From NCBI RefSeq assembly GCF_015207655.1, contig NZ_JADEWN010000003.1, positions 62,001 to 126,000 on the forward strand: 64,000 bases of DNA. The letters are read 5' to 3'. The DNA is from Gloeocapsopsis crepidinum LEGE 06123. Lineage in GTDB: Bacteria > Cyanobacteriota > Cyanobacteriia > Cyanobacteriales > Chroococcidiopsidaceae. The translations under genes and the position numbers were made by a program. Under the pieces are notes generated by a model. The model had not been told where the DNA came from and searched no databases. It was given only the letters and a program-made list of their open reading frames with translations. Shown piece by piece: positions 16,752 through 26,007 of this stretch. Position 1 is the stretch's first letter. Each line of letters begins with the position of its first letter.

Positions 16752-19727
16752 TTAGTCAGCACCTTCAATCGGGGCAAAGCCCTGACGTTGAATATTTTCA
16801 GTAATGTGGCGGGGTTCGAGGAATTGCAGAAGATAATCAGGTCCTCCGGCTTTGGAACCGACACCAGAAAGCTTAAAGCCACCAAAAGGTTGTCTGGCTA
16901 CGATCGCACCTGTAATTGTGCGGTTGATATACAAGTTACCAACTTCAAATTCTTGCTGTGCTATTTCAATATGCGAAGGAGTCCGCGAGTAAATTCCTCC
17001 AGTTAAAGCGTAGTTTGTGCCGTTAGCAACTGCGATCGCTTCGGCGAAATCTTTCACGCGAATTACAGCAACTACTGGACCAAAAATTTCTTCTTGAGCA
17101 ATTGTTGCAGTGGGTGAAACTTCACTAAAAACAACAGGTCCAATAAAATATCCGGTATCTGGTGCTGAAAGTTCGACTGCAACTTCAGCTTCTGCACGTC
17201 CTTTTTCGATATATTCTTTAATTCGTGCTTGAGCTGTAGCATCAATTACAGGACCTACTTGCGTACTCGGTAACTCTGCGGCACCGATATTTAGCGATCG
17301 CGTTGCTTCGGCGACTCTTTGAATAAAAGTTTCATAAATCGGTTCAAGCACAATCACTCGCGAACACGCCGAACATTTTTGTCCGCTGTAACCAAATGCA
17401 GATTGCACAACACCCGCAACAGCTTGATCTAGATCGGCACTTTCATCAACAATAATTGCATTTTTTCCGCCCATCTCGGCAATGACACGTTTTAAGTGCT
17501 TTTGCCCAGGTTTTAAAATTGCTGCATCAGCATAAATGCGACAACCAACTTCTTGCGAACCTGTAAATGCGATTAAGTGAGTATCAGGGTGATTGACAAA
17601 GTAAGCTCCAACTTGCGAACCTTTACCAGGAACGTATTGAAATACACCTTTGGGAATTCCTGCATCAACTAAAATCTCTGCGATTTTAGCAGCAATGACT
17701 GAGGATGTTTCCGCAGGTTTGAGTAAAGTACAATTTCCTGTGACTAAGGCGGCGACAGTCATTCCAGTTGCGATCGCTAACGGAAAATTCCAAGGTGAAA
17801 TGACTATTGCAATGCCTCGTGGTTGGTAGTGATAGCGGTTATTCTCTCCAGGAATATCATAGTTGACTCCCCCATCTAACCGTTCCATTTCATCCGCATA
17901 GTAACGGCAAAAGTCGATTGCTTCTGAAACTTCAGCATCTGCTTCGCGTACAGGTTTACCAACTTCTAAAACAATCCAACACGATAATTCCGCACGGCGT
18001 TGTTCCATCAAATCAGCTGCTTTCCGCAGAATTTTTGCGCGATCGCTTGCAGGTGTACGTTTCCACGCGGGGAATGCAGCTTTGGCAGCTTGCATGGCTT
18101 GTTCAGCTTGTTCAACCGATAATAAACCTACTTTACCGATAATTTCACTGGAGTTAGAAGGATTGAGCGAATCAATGCTTTCTTTGGTGTTAACGTACTC
18201 GCCATTAATTAACGGTAGGTAAGTTTTACCGAGTTGCTGATGTACAGATGCAAATGCTTGTTGCGATCGCTCTCTTTGTTCCATTTTAGAAAAATCCACA
18301 TCTGCGACGTTGGGAAAGAGGGGTGAGGAGCGAGGAGTGAGGGGTGAGGGTTTGGATGATACTTTAGGGGGGGCGATGAGTTCTTCTACGGGGCGTTCTT
18401 CCATATTTTGGCGGAGGAAGGAACTATTGGCTGTATTTTCGAGTAAGCGGCGAATTAAATATGCCATCCCTGGAAGTAATTCACCGTAGGGACAATATAC
18501 CCGTACGCGATAGCCACGTTCTACAAGGGCTTTGGCAAGTTTGTCGCCCATACCGTAGAGAACTTGCATTTCAAACCGACGGCGGGGAATATTCAAAGTT
18601 TCCGCTATGGCAATTGCATGGGCTTGCGATCGCACATTATGACTGCCGATTGCTGAATAAATATATTCGTGATTTTCGAGTAATATTTGAGTTAATTTCT
18701 CAAAATTCACATCTGTTGCTGCTTTATCATTAAAGACTGGCTGTTCCCAATCTTTTTGAGCCGCTTTAATTGTTTCTTGATCCCAATACGCACCTTTGAC
18801 TAAGCGCACTGTGAGTGGATAGCCACGCTGTTTTACCCAAGAAATCAAATCACGGACATCTTGTTCGCTGTCACGCAAATAAGCTTGAATTGTAATCCCG
18901 ATATCGGTACGAGTACGAAACTCGTCTTCAAGTAATAATTCTTTAAGGATCGCGAGTGTAATATCTTTGTAAGCGTACTGTTCCATATCAAAGTGAACTG
19001 CTACGCCTAATTCTGCCGCACGCCGTAAAAGAATCCGAATGCGCGAACTCACTTTTGCTTCGCTACCTTGTGCATCTAATGGATCGAACTGCGAGTAAAA
19101 CGCGGTCAGTTTGACTGAAACTTGAACTTTTGATATGGGTTGATTATCAGCTTGATCGATTTGTGCGACATTAGACCAACTCTTAGCAGCTTCTGCTAGC
19201 TGTTCCATTAATTCTAAGTAGCGATCGAGATAGTACTGCGCCTCAACTTCAGTAATGACGGCTTCACCTAGAATGTCAATCGTGAACGCCATTTTTTCTT
19301 TACGCAGGCGCTCAATTGTCTTGAGAACTTGTTTAATATTTTCTCCAGCAATGTACTTATGTGCCAGTGCCTCTACTGCTGTTGATACGGTTGTAGCCGC
19401 AACTTGTCCTGGCATAGAATCAGGAGAAGCAAAGTTGAGCATTCCTTTCAGTGCTGTGGGGAGTTCAACTGAGGGATCTCCGAGGTACTCTTGTAAGTGG
19501 GCGGCAATTTCCGATTTACTGTGCAGTGCGGGTAAACAGTCAATGAAGCGAAATAACTGTACGCGCAACCCTGGATTACTCATTGCCCAGGCTAGAAGTT
19601 TATCATCCCAGCGCATTTGGTCGCGTAACCCTGCAAAGAACGAGCGATCGCGTGTCGCGGCTAGAAGTTGTCGGGCGATTTCCTGCGTTTTAGCTTCGTA
19701 ATTACTTTTTTCTACTTGTAATACCAC
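16752..19727 (-). CDS. putA: Bifunctional proline dehydrogenase/glutamate-semialdehyde dehydrogenase (PutA-type)
   Basis: This 991-residue enzyme would oxidise proline to glutamate in two steps. The FAD-dependent proline dehydrogenase barrel (about 150-440) shows VKLTAFYSQFDPLD, MEQYAYKDITL, VRLVKGAYWD and FEMQVLYGMGDKL. The NAD-dependent aldehyde dehydrogenase (about 535-985) shows VISPWNFPLAIATG, a Glu in AEMGGKNAIIVDE, the catalytic Cys in GYSGQKCSACSR and EEIFGPVVAV. It lacks the ribbon-helix-helix DNA-binding domain of enteric PutA, so it is not a self-repressor. The linker around residues 459-470 is encoded by a heptamer DNA repeat (18320-18350) and looks like an in-frame insertion between the two domains. 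No proline transporter is adjacent. Confidence 0.93.
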   Translation of the reverse strand: MVLQVEKSNYEAKTQEIARQLLAATRDRSFFAGLRDQMRWDDKLLAWAMSNPGLRVQLFRFIDCLPALHSKSEIAAHLQEYLGDPSVELPTALKGMLNFASPDSMPGQVAATTVSTAVEALAHKYIAGENIKQVLKTIERLRKEKMAFTIDILGEAVITEVEAQYYLDRYLELMEQLAEAAKSWSNVAQIDQADNQPISKVQVSVKLTAFYSQFDPLDAQGSEAKVSSRIRILLRRAAELGVAVHFDMEQYAYKDITLAILKELLLEDEFRTRTDIGITIQAYLRDSEQDVRDLISWVKQRGYPLTVRLVKGAYWDQETIKAAQKDWEQPVFNDKAATDVNFEKLTQILLENHEYIYSAIGSHNVRSQAHAIAIAETLNIPRRRFEMQVLYGMGDKLAKALVERGYRVRVYCPYGELLPGMAYLIRRLLENTANSSFLRQNMEERPVEELIAPPKVSSKPSPLTPRSSPLFPNVADVDFSKMEQRERSQQAFASVHQQLGKTYLPLINGEYVNTKESIDSLNPSNSSEIIGKVGLLSVEQAEQAMQAAKAAFPAWKRTPASDRAKILRKAADLMEQRRAELSCWIVLEVGKPVREADAEVSEAIDFCRYYADEMERLDGGVNYDIPGENNRYHYQPRGIAIVISPWNFPLAIATGMTVAALVTGNCTLLKPAETSSVIAAKIAEILVDAGIPKGVFQYVPGKGSQVGAYFVNHPDTHLIAFTGSQEVGCRIYADAAILKPGQKHLKRVIAEMGGKNAIIVDESADLDQAVAGVVQSAFGYSGQKCSACSRVIVLEPIYETFIQRVAEATRSLNIGAAELPSTQVGPVIDATAQARIKEYIEKGRAEAEVAVELSAPDTGYFIGPVVFSEVSPTATIAQEEIFGPVVAVIRVKDFAEAIAVANGTNYALTGGIYSRTPSHIEIAQQEFEVGNLYINRTITGAIVARQPFGGFKLSGVGSKAGGPDYLLQFLEPRHITENIQRQGFAPIEGAD
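18320..18350. repeat. Heptamer repeat inside putA coding sequence
   Basis: Units GGGGTGA, GGAGCGA, GGAGTGA, GGGGTGA plus GGG on the plus strand. It is read in frame on the minus strand as a Pro/Ser/Leu-rich linker (SPLTPRSSPL) between the two enzymatic domains. Confidence 0.75.
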
Positions 19728-19879
19728 TGGTAATAAACTCCTAGTTCCGACTAGTCTTGTCGAAAATCCTCTATAACTTTATTTTCGCTTTTTCAGGTAC
19801 TTGTGTGCAGTTAATTATCGTTAACTTCCCAAGATTTATCCCCAAAATAGTAGCTGAAGAATACTGGTAAACCTATCGC

Positions 19880-20536
19880 TTAAGCGGCTACTGAAGTGTG
19901 CTGAATTTTACAGATAGCTTTTAATACTTGTAGTAACTGTAGCGATCGCTCAGAGTCGAGTAAATTTAGCTCTGGTAAGAGTTGATACGTAGGATGATTA
20001 TTTTGTTGAAGATAAACAAATTGATAACGAAGTCCATTTGTTGTCAATCCCCACACAGATTTTTGATTTTCTAAGCTTTTGGATGTGTAAGTCAGTAGCT
20101 GAGGCAACCCTTCTAAAGCTTCAACACTACTGTTTTTTGCTTCAATGACTAGTATCCAGAGTAATGAACTTGCTTTTTGTACTGTATTATTAACAGCTAA
20201 AATGTCCATTCTTCCCTTAATTAAAGTATCTTCGTCTTCAATGAAGATATCTGCAATGTTTTCTTCTAATGTTATTTTGATACTCGGTTGATAAAATCCT
20301 GATAGCCAGAGTAAGGGAGAAAGAAATAAAAACTTTACTTGTCCCTCAGAAATCTTTTCTTCGGCATAATAGCTATCGAAATTATTGCGAATTTTATCTA
20401 GTTCTTGTTGTTCGTAGCTAGTTAATGTTTCTAATGATAATAAATCAGTAAAAGACTTATTAGGTTGGCGTTCGAGTTTTAAAATCTGGTGAACTTGTTT
20501 TAAAGAAAGATTTCTGGCATCAAGTGTTCTCATCAC
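19880..20536 (-). CDS. PD-(D/E)XK nuclease-like protein, HsdR N-terminal type
   Basis: A 218-residue protein resembling the N-terminal nuclease domain of type I restriction subunits (HSDR_N). After a helical N-terminus with LLSPLLWLSGFY, the core has the strand-turn pattern GRMDILAV then LLWILVIEAKN, giving the D...ExK catalytic arrangement. ALEGLPQLLTYT and GLTTNGLRYQFVYL follow, as in that domain family. There is no helicase, specificity or methylase gene next to it, so it is a stand-alone copy. Such orphans are frequent in cyanobacteria. Whether it cuts DNA is unknown. Confidence 0.7.
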   Translation of the reverse strand: MMRTLDARNLSLKQVHQILKLERQPNKSFTDLLSLETLTSYEQQELDKIRNNFDSYYAEEKISEGQVKFLFLSPLLWLSGFYQPSIKITLEENIADIFIEDEDTLIKGRMDILAVNNTVQKASSLLWILVIEAKNSSVEALEGLPQLLTYTSKSLENQKSVWGLTTNGLRYQFVYLQQNNHPTYQLLPELNLLDSERSLQLLQVLKAICKIQHTSVAA

Positions 20537-20898
20537 AATTGAATTCTTGCAAAAGAATTTAATACTATTTAGGAGGTATATTCTTTTTATATAGTAGCGC
20601 TATGCCAGTTTTGTTTGAGTTACAAGATTTTTTTTGGGAAACTACTAAGTACGCATTCCTCGTAGAGGTTGCCATTATCCACAGGTGTTAAGCTAGGACG
20701 CAAAGATATAGAGAGAATCCTGCAAATAAAATATAGCTGTGTAGTAATGATTACTGCTTAAAGAAGGTATTAGTACGTGCAGCAGGATCAAATATGACAA
20801 GTGTGGAGTAAGTCATTTTCTTTTTTGTAAATCCGTGCTAACCTGCTACGGCATTACCCTGATACACTTGTACTTCAAGGCTTAGCTCACCAGCGCCT
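20537..20898. other. Intergenic region upstream of smc
   Basis: About 360 bases between divergent genes. A single TTATCCACA (20675-20683) matches the DnaA box consensus but stands alone. No gene or RNA was recognised. Confidence 0.4.
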
Positions 20899-23800
20899 AT
20901 GGTTCATATCAAGCGCCTGGAATTGTCGAACTTCAAATCTTTCGGTGGCACAACTCAAATCCCGCTGCTACCAGAGTTTACTGTTGTCTCTGGACCAAAT
21001 GGTTCGGGTAAATCAAACATCTTAGATGCTTTGTTATTTGGCTTAGGACTTGCCAGTTCTAAGGGAATGCGGGCTGAACGATTGCCAGATTTAGTCAACC
21101 ACACGCAAGCGACTCGCGGACGTACTGTTGAAGCGAGTGTAACTGTGACGTTTGATTTGGAGGGGTTAGAAGAAGGAGATCGGGGATCAGAGATCGGCGA
21201 TCGGGGAACTAGTACAACACTGGATGAAGGCAATCAGAACGAAGCCCCGCAAAACTTTCGTTTAGATGAACTTAGTGTCACTCGTAAGTTGCGCGTAACT
21301 CAGCAGGGAACTTATACATCGACTTATTACATCAATGGCGAAGCTTGTACGCTTACTGAATTGCACGAACAACTGAATCGCTTGCGCATTTATCCTGAAG
21401 GTTACAATGTTGTCCTGCAAGGAGATGTGACTAGCATTATTTCAATGAACTCGCGCGAACGGCGAGAAATTATTGATGAACTTGCGGGTGTTGCCACATT
21501 TGACCGCAAAATTACGCAAGCAAAGGAAACTCTCGATCAAGTTAAAGATCGCGAGGAACGCTGTCAGATTGTTGAACAAGAATTAATTACGCAACGCGAT
21601 CGCTTGTCGCAAGACCGGATCAAAGCAGAGAAATATCAACAACTGCGTACCGAATTACACCAAAAATCTCAATGGGAAGTCGTCTTAGTTTGGCGATCGC
21701 TCCAGAATCAACAAGAATACTTGGCGACTCAAATTCAAGCGGGCGATCGCACTTTAGCAGAACTCTCGCAACAACACGCTACGCTGACAAGTGAAATTCA
21801 ACAAGTAACAACTGAGCTTGAGCAACTGAATCGTCAAGTAAAAGCTTTAGGCGAAGAGGACCTCTTAAAACTGCAATCGCACTTAGCAACTCAAGAAGCT
21901 GAATATCGACAACTACAACGACAATACCAAGAAAACGTCCAAACAGATTTTAAAACTAAATGCAGTATACAACAAAAACAATCTGAGCTGCAAGAGTATG
22001 ACAACAAACTTGAGCAACTGAACCAAGAACAAAATTCTAAAGCTGAGGCAATTGTTGCTTTACAAGCCGAACGCGATGCAGCACAACACAAACTAGAGCA
22101 AAGCCGAGAAGACGCAAACGCGATCGCTGACGCAGCAGATGTGTGGGTACAACAGCAAACTGCCTTGAACCGCGAAATCGAAGCACTCCTGCAAGCAACT
22201 GAACCGCAATCAAGAACGCAAGCTCAACTACGCGAACGCACAAATCAACTGCAACGACAATTGCACGACCAAAAGCAAATTATTGACAAGATTGAACCAG
22301 AAATTGCAGTTAAACAACAGCAACTCGTGGCAGAAGAACAACAGGCGATCGCCTTTGCAACTCAAGTAGAAACGTTAGCGCGATCATTGACAGCAGCCGA
22401 ACAAGAATTGCAGATTCAACAAGATACCTTCAAGCGGCTACTTGCAGAACAGCGGGATAAACAACGACAATCAGACAAATTAGAAGCACAAGCCCAAGCG
22501 TTACAAGAAACACAAGGTACAGGTGCTACTAAAGTTATCTTGCAATCAGGATTGAGTGGTGTTTGTGGTTTAGTCGCACAGTTAGGTAAAGTTGAACCCC
22601 GCTATCAATTGGCATTAGAAACTGCCGCTGGGGCGCGATTAGGACAATTAGTTGTTGAGGATGATGCAGTCGCCGCCACAGCAATTGAAATCCTCAAGCA
22701 AAAACGGGCTGGAAGAGCGACATTTTTACCACTGAATAAGATTCAACCTTTACGCTTTTCACCCACGACTGCGCTGCGTTATGCGGAGGGATTTGTCAAT
22801 TACGCAATTGACTTAATTGAGTGCGATCGCCGCTATCGTGATGTCTTTGGTTATGTTTTTGGTAGCACTGTCGTTTTTACAACTTTAGATTCGGCAAGAA
22901 AACACCTAGGGCAATATCGCATTGTCACGCTTGAAGGCGAACTTCTAGAGACAAGTGGCGCCATGACGGGTGGTAGTATAACTCAACAACGTTCCGGTTT
23001 ACACTTTGGTACGAGTGAAGCTGCTGAATCTGATGAAGCAAAACAACTAACGCATCGCCTGCAAGAAATTGCGCTGATCTTAAAACGATGTGAATCTAAT
23101 ATTGAAGCACTCACCCTCAAAACAAAACATCTATCACAAGAATTTACTGAAGTGCGTCAACAGTGCCGCGAACATCAGTTACGTGCAGAACAGCTACGTA
23201 AAGAAATTCAAGGATTAACTCAGCAACTTCAACAAACGGAGTCACAATTGCGGCAAACTGAAGAACAGTTGAATAGTACGCGATCGCAACTCGAAGTTTT
23301 AGATGACAAACTTCCTGCCCAAGAAGCGCAATTGCAACAAAAACGACAACTATTAGCTGAGTTAGAACAATCGCAAACTAACAGTCAATGGCAACAAATC
23401 CAGATCAAGATTAAAAGCCAAGAACAACAACTACAAGAACGCTTGCAAACTCTCCTCAAAGCCGAACAACGCCATACTGAATTAGTAAACGCTGCAATTC
23501 TCATCCAAGGAAAAATTACCGAATGTCAACAACGCATCCAAGAATATCAACAACAGCAATTTTCTATTAGCAATCAGCAATCTTCTATTAGTGCTCAAAT
23601 CGATACTCTAGCAACACAAATTGCCCAAACGAAAGAATCTTTACAGCAAATTGAAGACAAACTAGGTACGCAAAAGCAACTGCGCGATCGCGCCGAAGCC
23701 GAATTACGCGATCGCCAGAATCAATACCAACAACTAGAGTGGCAACAGCAAAAACTTCAGGAAGAACAACAAACTCGTCGGGAAGAGTTAAAGCTATTAC

Positions 23801-24528
23801 AAGCACAAATTCACGAACAAATGGCAGATTTACCCAATCCCTTGCCAGAAGTGCCTGATAAAGTAGATTTAGAACAACTGCAACGCGAAGTGCGATCGCT
23901 CACCAAACGCCTACAAGCACTTGAACCTGTTAACATGCTTGCGTTAGAAGAATACGAACGTACGACTGCCCGTTTAGAAGAATTAAGTCAAAAATTGCTA
24001 ACTTTAGAAGCTGAACGTACCGAATTACTTTTGCGGATAGAAAACTTTACTACACTGCGCCAACGTGCTTTTAAAGAAGCCTTCGATGCGGTTAATCAAA
24101 ACTTCCAAAGTATTTTTGCAACGCTTTCTGATGGTGATGGATACTTACAACTCGACAATCCCGAAGATCCCTTTAATAGTGGGTTAAATCTTGTCGCACA
24201 CCCGAAAGGAAAACCTGTACAACGACTAGCTTCAATGTCTGGCGGAGAAAAATCACTCACTGCATTAAGCTTTATTTTTGCGCTGCAACGCTATCGTCCA
24301 TCGCCTTTCTATGCTTTCGATGAAGTTGATATGTTTCTCGATGGGGCAAATGTGGAACGATTAGCTAAAATGATAAAACAACAAGCACAACTTGCACAGT
24401 TTATAGTTGTGAGTCTGCGTAGACCAATGATAGAATCTGCCGAACGTACAATTGGAGTCACTCAAGCACGAGGAGCTTATACTCAAGTATTAGGAATAAA
24501 ATTGCAACAGTCAAACACCTCGTCATGA
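20899..24528 (+). CDS. smc: Chromosome segregation protein SMC
   Basis: SMC is the ATPase arm of the condensin complex that folds and separates chromosomes. This 1209-residue protein has the expected order. The head has Walker A GPNGSGKSN at about residue 33. A long coiled coil rich in Gln and Glu runs from about 190 to 530, a hinge begins near GLSGVCGLVAQLGKV at about 550 and ends near 690, and the return coil spans 700-1020. The C-terminal head has the signature SMSGGEKSL (about 1112) and Walker B FYAFDEVD (about 1137). It starts MVHIKRLELSNFKSFGG, the family N-terminus. Residues 92-104 (GDRGSEIGDRG) are encoded by a heptamer DNA repeat inserted in the N-terminal head between two beta strands. 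scpA and scpB are not in the window. Confidence 0.96.
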   Translation: MVHIKRLELSNFKSFGGTTQIPLLPEFTVVSGPNGSGKSNILDALLFGLGLASSKGMRAERLPDLVNHTQATRGRTVEASVTVTFDLEGLEEGDRGSEIGDRGTSTTLDEGNQNEAPQNFRLDELSVTRKLRVTQQGTYTSTYYINGEACTLTELHEQLNRLRIYPEGYNVVLQGDVTSIISMNSRERREIIDELAGVATFDRKITQAKETLDQVKDREERCQIVEQELITQRDRLSQDRIKAEKYQQLRTELHQKSQWEVVLVWRSLQNQQEYLATQIQAGDRTLAELSQQHATLTSEIQQVTTELEQLNRQVKALGEEDLLKLQSHLATQEAEYRQLQRQYQENVQTDFKTKCSIQQKQSELQEYDNKLEQLNQEQNSKAEAIVALQAERDAAQHKLEQSREDANAIADAADVWVQQQTALNREIEALLQATEPQSRTQAQLRERTNQLQRQLHDQKQIIDKIEPEIAVKQQQLVAEEQQAIAFATQVETLARSLTAAEQELQIQQDTFKRLLAEQRDKQRQSDKLEAQAQALQETQGTGATKVILQSGLSGVCGLVAQLGKVEPRYQLALETAAGARLGQLVVEDDAVAATAIEILKQKRAGRATFLPLNKIQPLRFSPTTALRYAEGFVNYAIDLIECDRRYRDVFGYVFGSTVVFTTLDSARKHLGQYRIVTLEGELLETSGAMTGGSITQQRSGLHFGTSEAAESDEAKQLTHRLQEIALILKRCESNIEALTLKTKHLSQEFTEVRQQCREHQLRAEQLRKEIQGLTQQLQQTESQLRQTEEQLNSTRSQLEVLDDKLPAQEAQLQQKRQLLAELEQSQTNSQWQQIQIKIKSQEQQLQERLQTLLKAEQRHTELVNAAILIQGKITECQQRIQEYQQQQFSISNQQSSISAQIDTLATQIAQTKESLQQIEDKLGTQKQLRDRAEAELRDRQNQYQQLEWQQQKLQEEQQTRREELKLLQAQIHEQMADLPNPLPEVPDKVDLEQLQREVRSLTKRLQALEPVNMLALEEYERTTARLEELSQKLLTLEAERTELLLRIENFTTLRQRAFKEAFDAVNQNFQSIFATLSDGDGYLQLDNPEDPFNSGLNLVAHPKGKPVQRLASMSGGEKSLTALSFIFALQRYRPSPFYAFDEVDMFLDGANVERLAKMIKQQAQLAQFIVVSLRRPMIESAERTIGVTQARGAYTQVLGIKLQQSNTSS
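21175..21209. repeat. Heptamer repeat inside smc coding sequence
   Basis: Five units: GGAGATC, GGGGATC, AGAGATC, GGCGATC, GGGGAAC. They are in frame and encode a Gly/Asp/Arg-rich loop in the SMC head. The unit family matches the intergenic copy at 5297-5316. Confidence 0.8.
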
Positions 24529-24591
24529 GGATTTGTTAATAATAGTATTGATTAATTAACCGGATTCGAGATCAGGACTCGGCAAAAGAAA

Positions 24592-25584
24592 ATGACCTCT
24601 GAACAGATTATTAGGCGTTCCGACATCTTGAACACCCAAGTGATCGCCAAAGATAATGGTAAGCGGCTAGGTGTGATCAATCAGCTATGGGTGGATATTG
24701 ACCGACGAGAGGTTGTAGCCATGGGCTTGCGAGACAACCTGATCGCGTTTGCCGGTGTGCCACGCTATATGTATCTTAATAGTGTCAACCAAATCGGTGA
24801 TGTGGTCTTAGTCGATAACGAGGATGTCATCGAAGATATCGACGTTGACGTTTACAGTAACGTAGTTAACTGTGAAGTGATTACCGAGACAGGCGAACTC
24901 TTAGGTAGAGTCCGTAATTTCAAGTTTAATGCGGAAACAGGAACACTGACTTCACTCATTATTGCTTCTTTAGGTTTGCCGCAAATCCCCGATCAGGTGA
25001 TTAGTACTTACGAAATTTCGATAGATGAAGTTGTTAGTAGTGGTCCTAATCGAATTATTGTATTTGAAGGCGCAGAAGAACGGGTAACGCAGCTTACAGT
25101 AGGTTTACTTGAACGTTTGGGTATTGGTAAAGCCCCTTGGGAACGCGAAGAGGAAGAAGCTTACTTTACTCCTACAGCAAAACCAGAAAATCAACTAGGA
25201 ACTGGCGTACCTTTACAAGCCCCAGTAAAACCCATGCGTGCAACGCAGCCTGTTGAACAAACTTGGGATGAAGACGATTACGAATACGAACCAATTCAAC
25301 CTGCGCCACGACAACAGCAGCGCTATCAACAACAGTACGAATCCATTCAGTACGCAGAGGAAGAATACGAGGATAACTGGAGTGAAGCATCAGGAAGCGA
25401 TCGCTACTCTGAACCACCCCGCTACGTCGAACCCGAACCATACAAAGAACCAGGCTACAGTGATGATTATCGCTACGAAGACGACGAATTAACGCAAGAT
25501 GTTTGGGATGATGACGAACCAAAACCAGTAAACATTCCCAAAAAAATCAAGCAACCAGAATACGAAGAAGAAGATCGCTACTAA
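24592..25584 (+). CDS. PRC-barrel domain protein with acidic disordered tail
   Basis: A 330-residue protein with two PRC-barrel domains: about 5-80 (SDILNTQVIAKDNGKRLG) and about 90-165 (VNCEVITETGELLGRVRNF). PRC barrels occur in RimM and in the H subunit of photosynthetic reaction centres and usually mediate protein or RNA contacts. From about residue 190 the chain is low complexity, rich in Glu, Asp, Tyr, Gln and Pro, and ends PEYEEEDRY, so it is probably disordered. This two-domain form is common in cyanobacteria with no assigned role. It follows smc by 63 bases on the same strand and is closed by a clear terminator. Confidence 0.85.
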   Translation: MTSEQIIRRSDILNTQVIAKDNGKRLGVINQLWVDIDRREVVAMGLRDNLIAFAGVPRYMYLNSVNQIGDVVLVDNEDVIEDIDVDVYSNVVNCEVITETGELLGRVRNFKFNAETGTLTSLIIASLGLPQIPDQVISTYEISIDEVVSSGPNRIIVFEGAEERVTQLTVGLLERLGIGKAPWEREEEEAYFTPTAKPENQLGTGVPLQAPVKPMRATQPVEQTWDEDDYEYEPIQPAPRQQQRYQQQYESIQYAEEEYEDNWSEASGSDRYSEPPRYVEPEPYKEPGYSDDYRYEDDELTQDVWDDDEPKPVNIPKKIKQPEYEEEDRY

Positions 25585-25591
25585 GTAGTCA

Positions 25592-25626
25592 TTACCCTCC
25601 ACAACTAAAGTGGGGGGTTATTTTTA
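25592..25626 (+). terminator. Rho-independent terminator after the PRC-barrel gene
   Basis: A 9-bp stem ACCCTCCAC / GTGGGGGGT (one G-T pair) with an AACTAAA loop, followed by ATTTTT. It starts 10 bases after the PRC-barrel gene stop. The opposite strand of this hairpin encodes the last residues of the short HicB-like gene. Confidence 0.8.
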
Positions 25627-25766
25627 TCAAAAAATAGTGTTTCCTGAATATTAGCAGTTACATCCTCAAAAAAATCTCCTTGAGATTGACACCCCTCTAA
25701 ATTAGGACAATAAGCATAATATCCATGTTCATCTTTTTCAATCACAACACTAATTTTGTAGGACAT
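25605..25766 (-). CDS. Short HicB-like (UPF0150) antitoxin-family protein
   Basis: A 53-residue reading frame. MSYKISVVIEKDEHGYYAYC followed by PNLEGCQSQGDFFEDVTANI is the standard partial RNase-H fold of HicB-type antitoxins. AAGGAG lies 8 bases before the ATG on the minus strand, so the start is well supported. The chain ends FFDKNNPPL, shorter than usual HicB proteins and without a DNA-binding tail. Its last codons lie in the terminator hairpin of the PRC-barrel gene. No HicA toxin gene was seen on either side; solitary members are frequent in cyanobacteria. It may be an orphan, or a gene truncated at the edge of the restriction island. Confidence 0.72.
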   Translation of the reverse strand: MSYKISVVIEKDEHGYYAYCPNLEGCQSQGDFFEDVTANIQETLFFDKNNPPL

Positions 25767-25795
25767 TAATATCTCCTTATTTGATTCATTACTTA

Positions 25796-25892
25796 TATAG
25801 CAATCCTAAATTATTTGTGAGAATCTCTCTCGATCTCTTCTCTCTGTGTCCTCTGCGTCTCTGCGGTTCGTTTCCCAAAAATCTTACAAATT
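25796..25892. repeat. Dispersed repeat, copy A (left side of restriction island)
   Basis: Begins ATAGCAATCCTAAATT and continues through a CT-rich stretch (CTCTGTGTCCTCTGCGTCT) to TTTCCCAAAAATCTTACAAA. A diverged copy in the same orientation is at 29454-29566 on the other side of the restriction gene. Confidence 0.65.
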
Positions 25893-25954
25893 AAATAAGA
25901 TCGCCATATAAGCATTAACTATTTCTGCATATCTTAGTTGTAACTGAAAAAGAT

Positions 25955-25995
25955 GGACAGGCAGGATGCCCATCCCACATAGCCTGCCCGATGCT
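25955..25995. repeat. Hairpin repeat downstream of the restriction gene
   Basis: Contains GGCAGG ... CCTGCC as an inverted repeat around GATGCCCATCCCACATA. It starts 12 bases beyond the stop codon of the restriction gene on the minus strand and is followed there by a T-rich run, so it may act as its terminator. A related element (GACAGCCGAGACGGCTATCC) is at 29373-29398 on the far side of the gene. Confidence 0.5.
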
Positions 25996-26007
25996 TTAAC
26001 ATAAACA

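Noticed and set aside
19255-19701. 148-codon plus-strand frame opposite putA
   Set aside because: Antisense shadow of a strongly conserved gene. The translation has no recognisable domain and no ribosome site.
20675-20683. DnaA box TTATCCACA upstream of smc
   Set aside because: A single copy is expected by chance about once in a window this size on two strands. No cluster, no AT-rich unwinding region and no dnaA or dnaN gene nearby.
25592-25766. Full hicAB toxin-antitoxin module
   Set aside because: Only HicB is visible. The sequence on both sides has no HicA double-stranded-RNA-binding fold frame.
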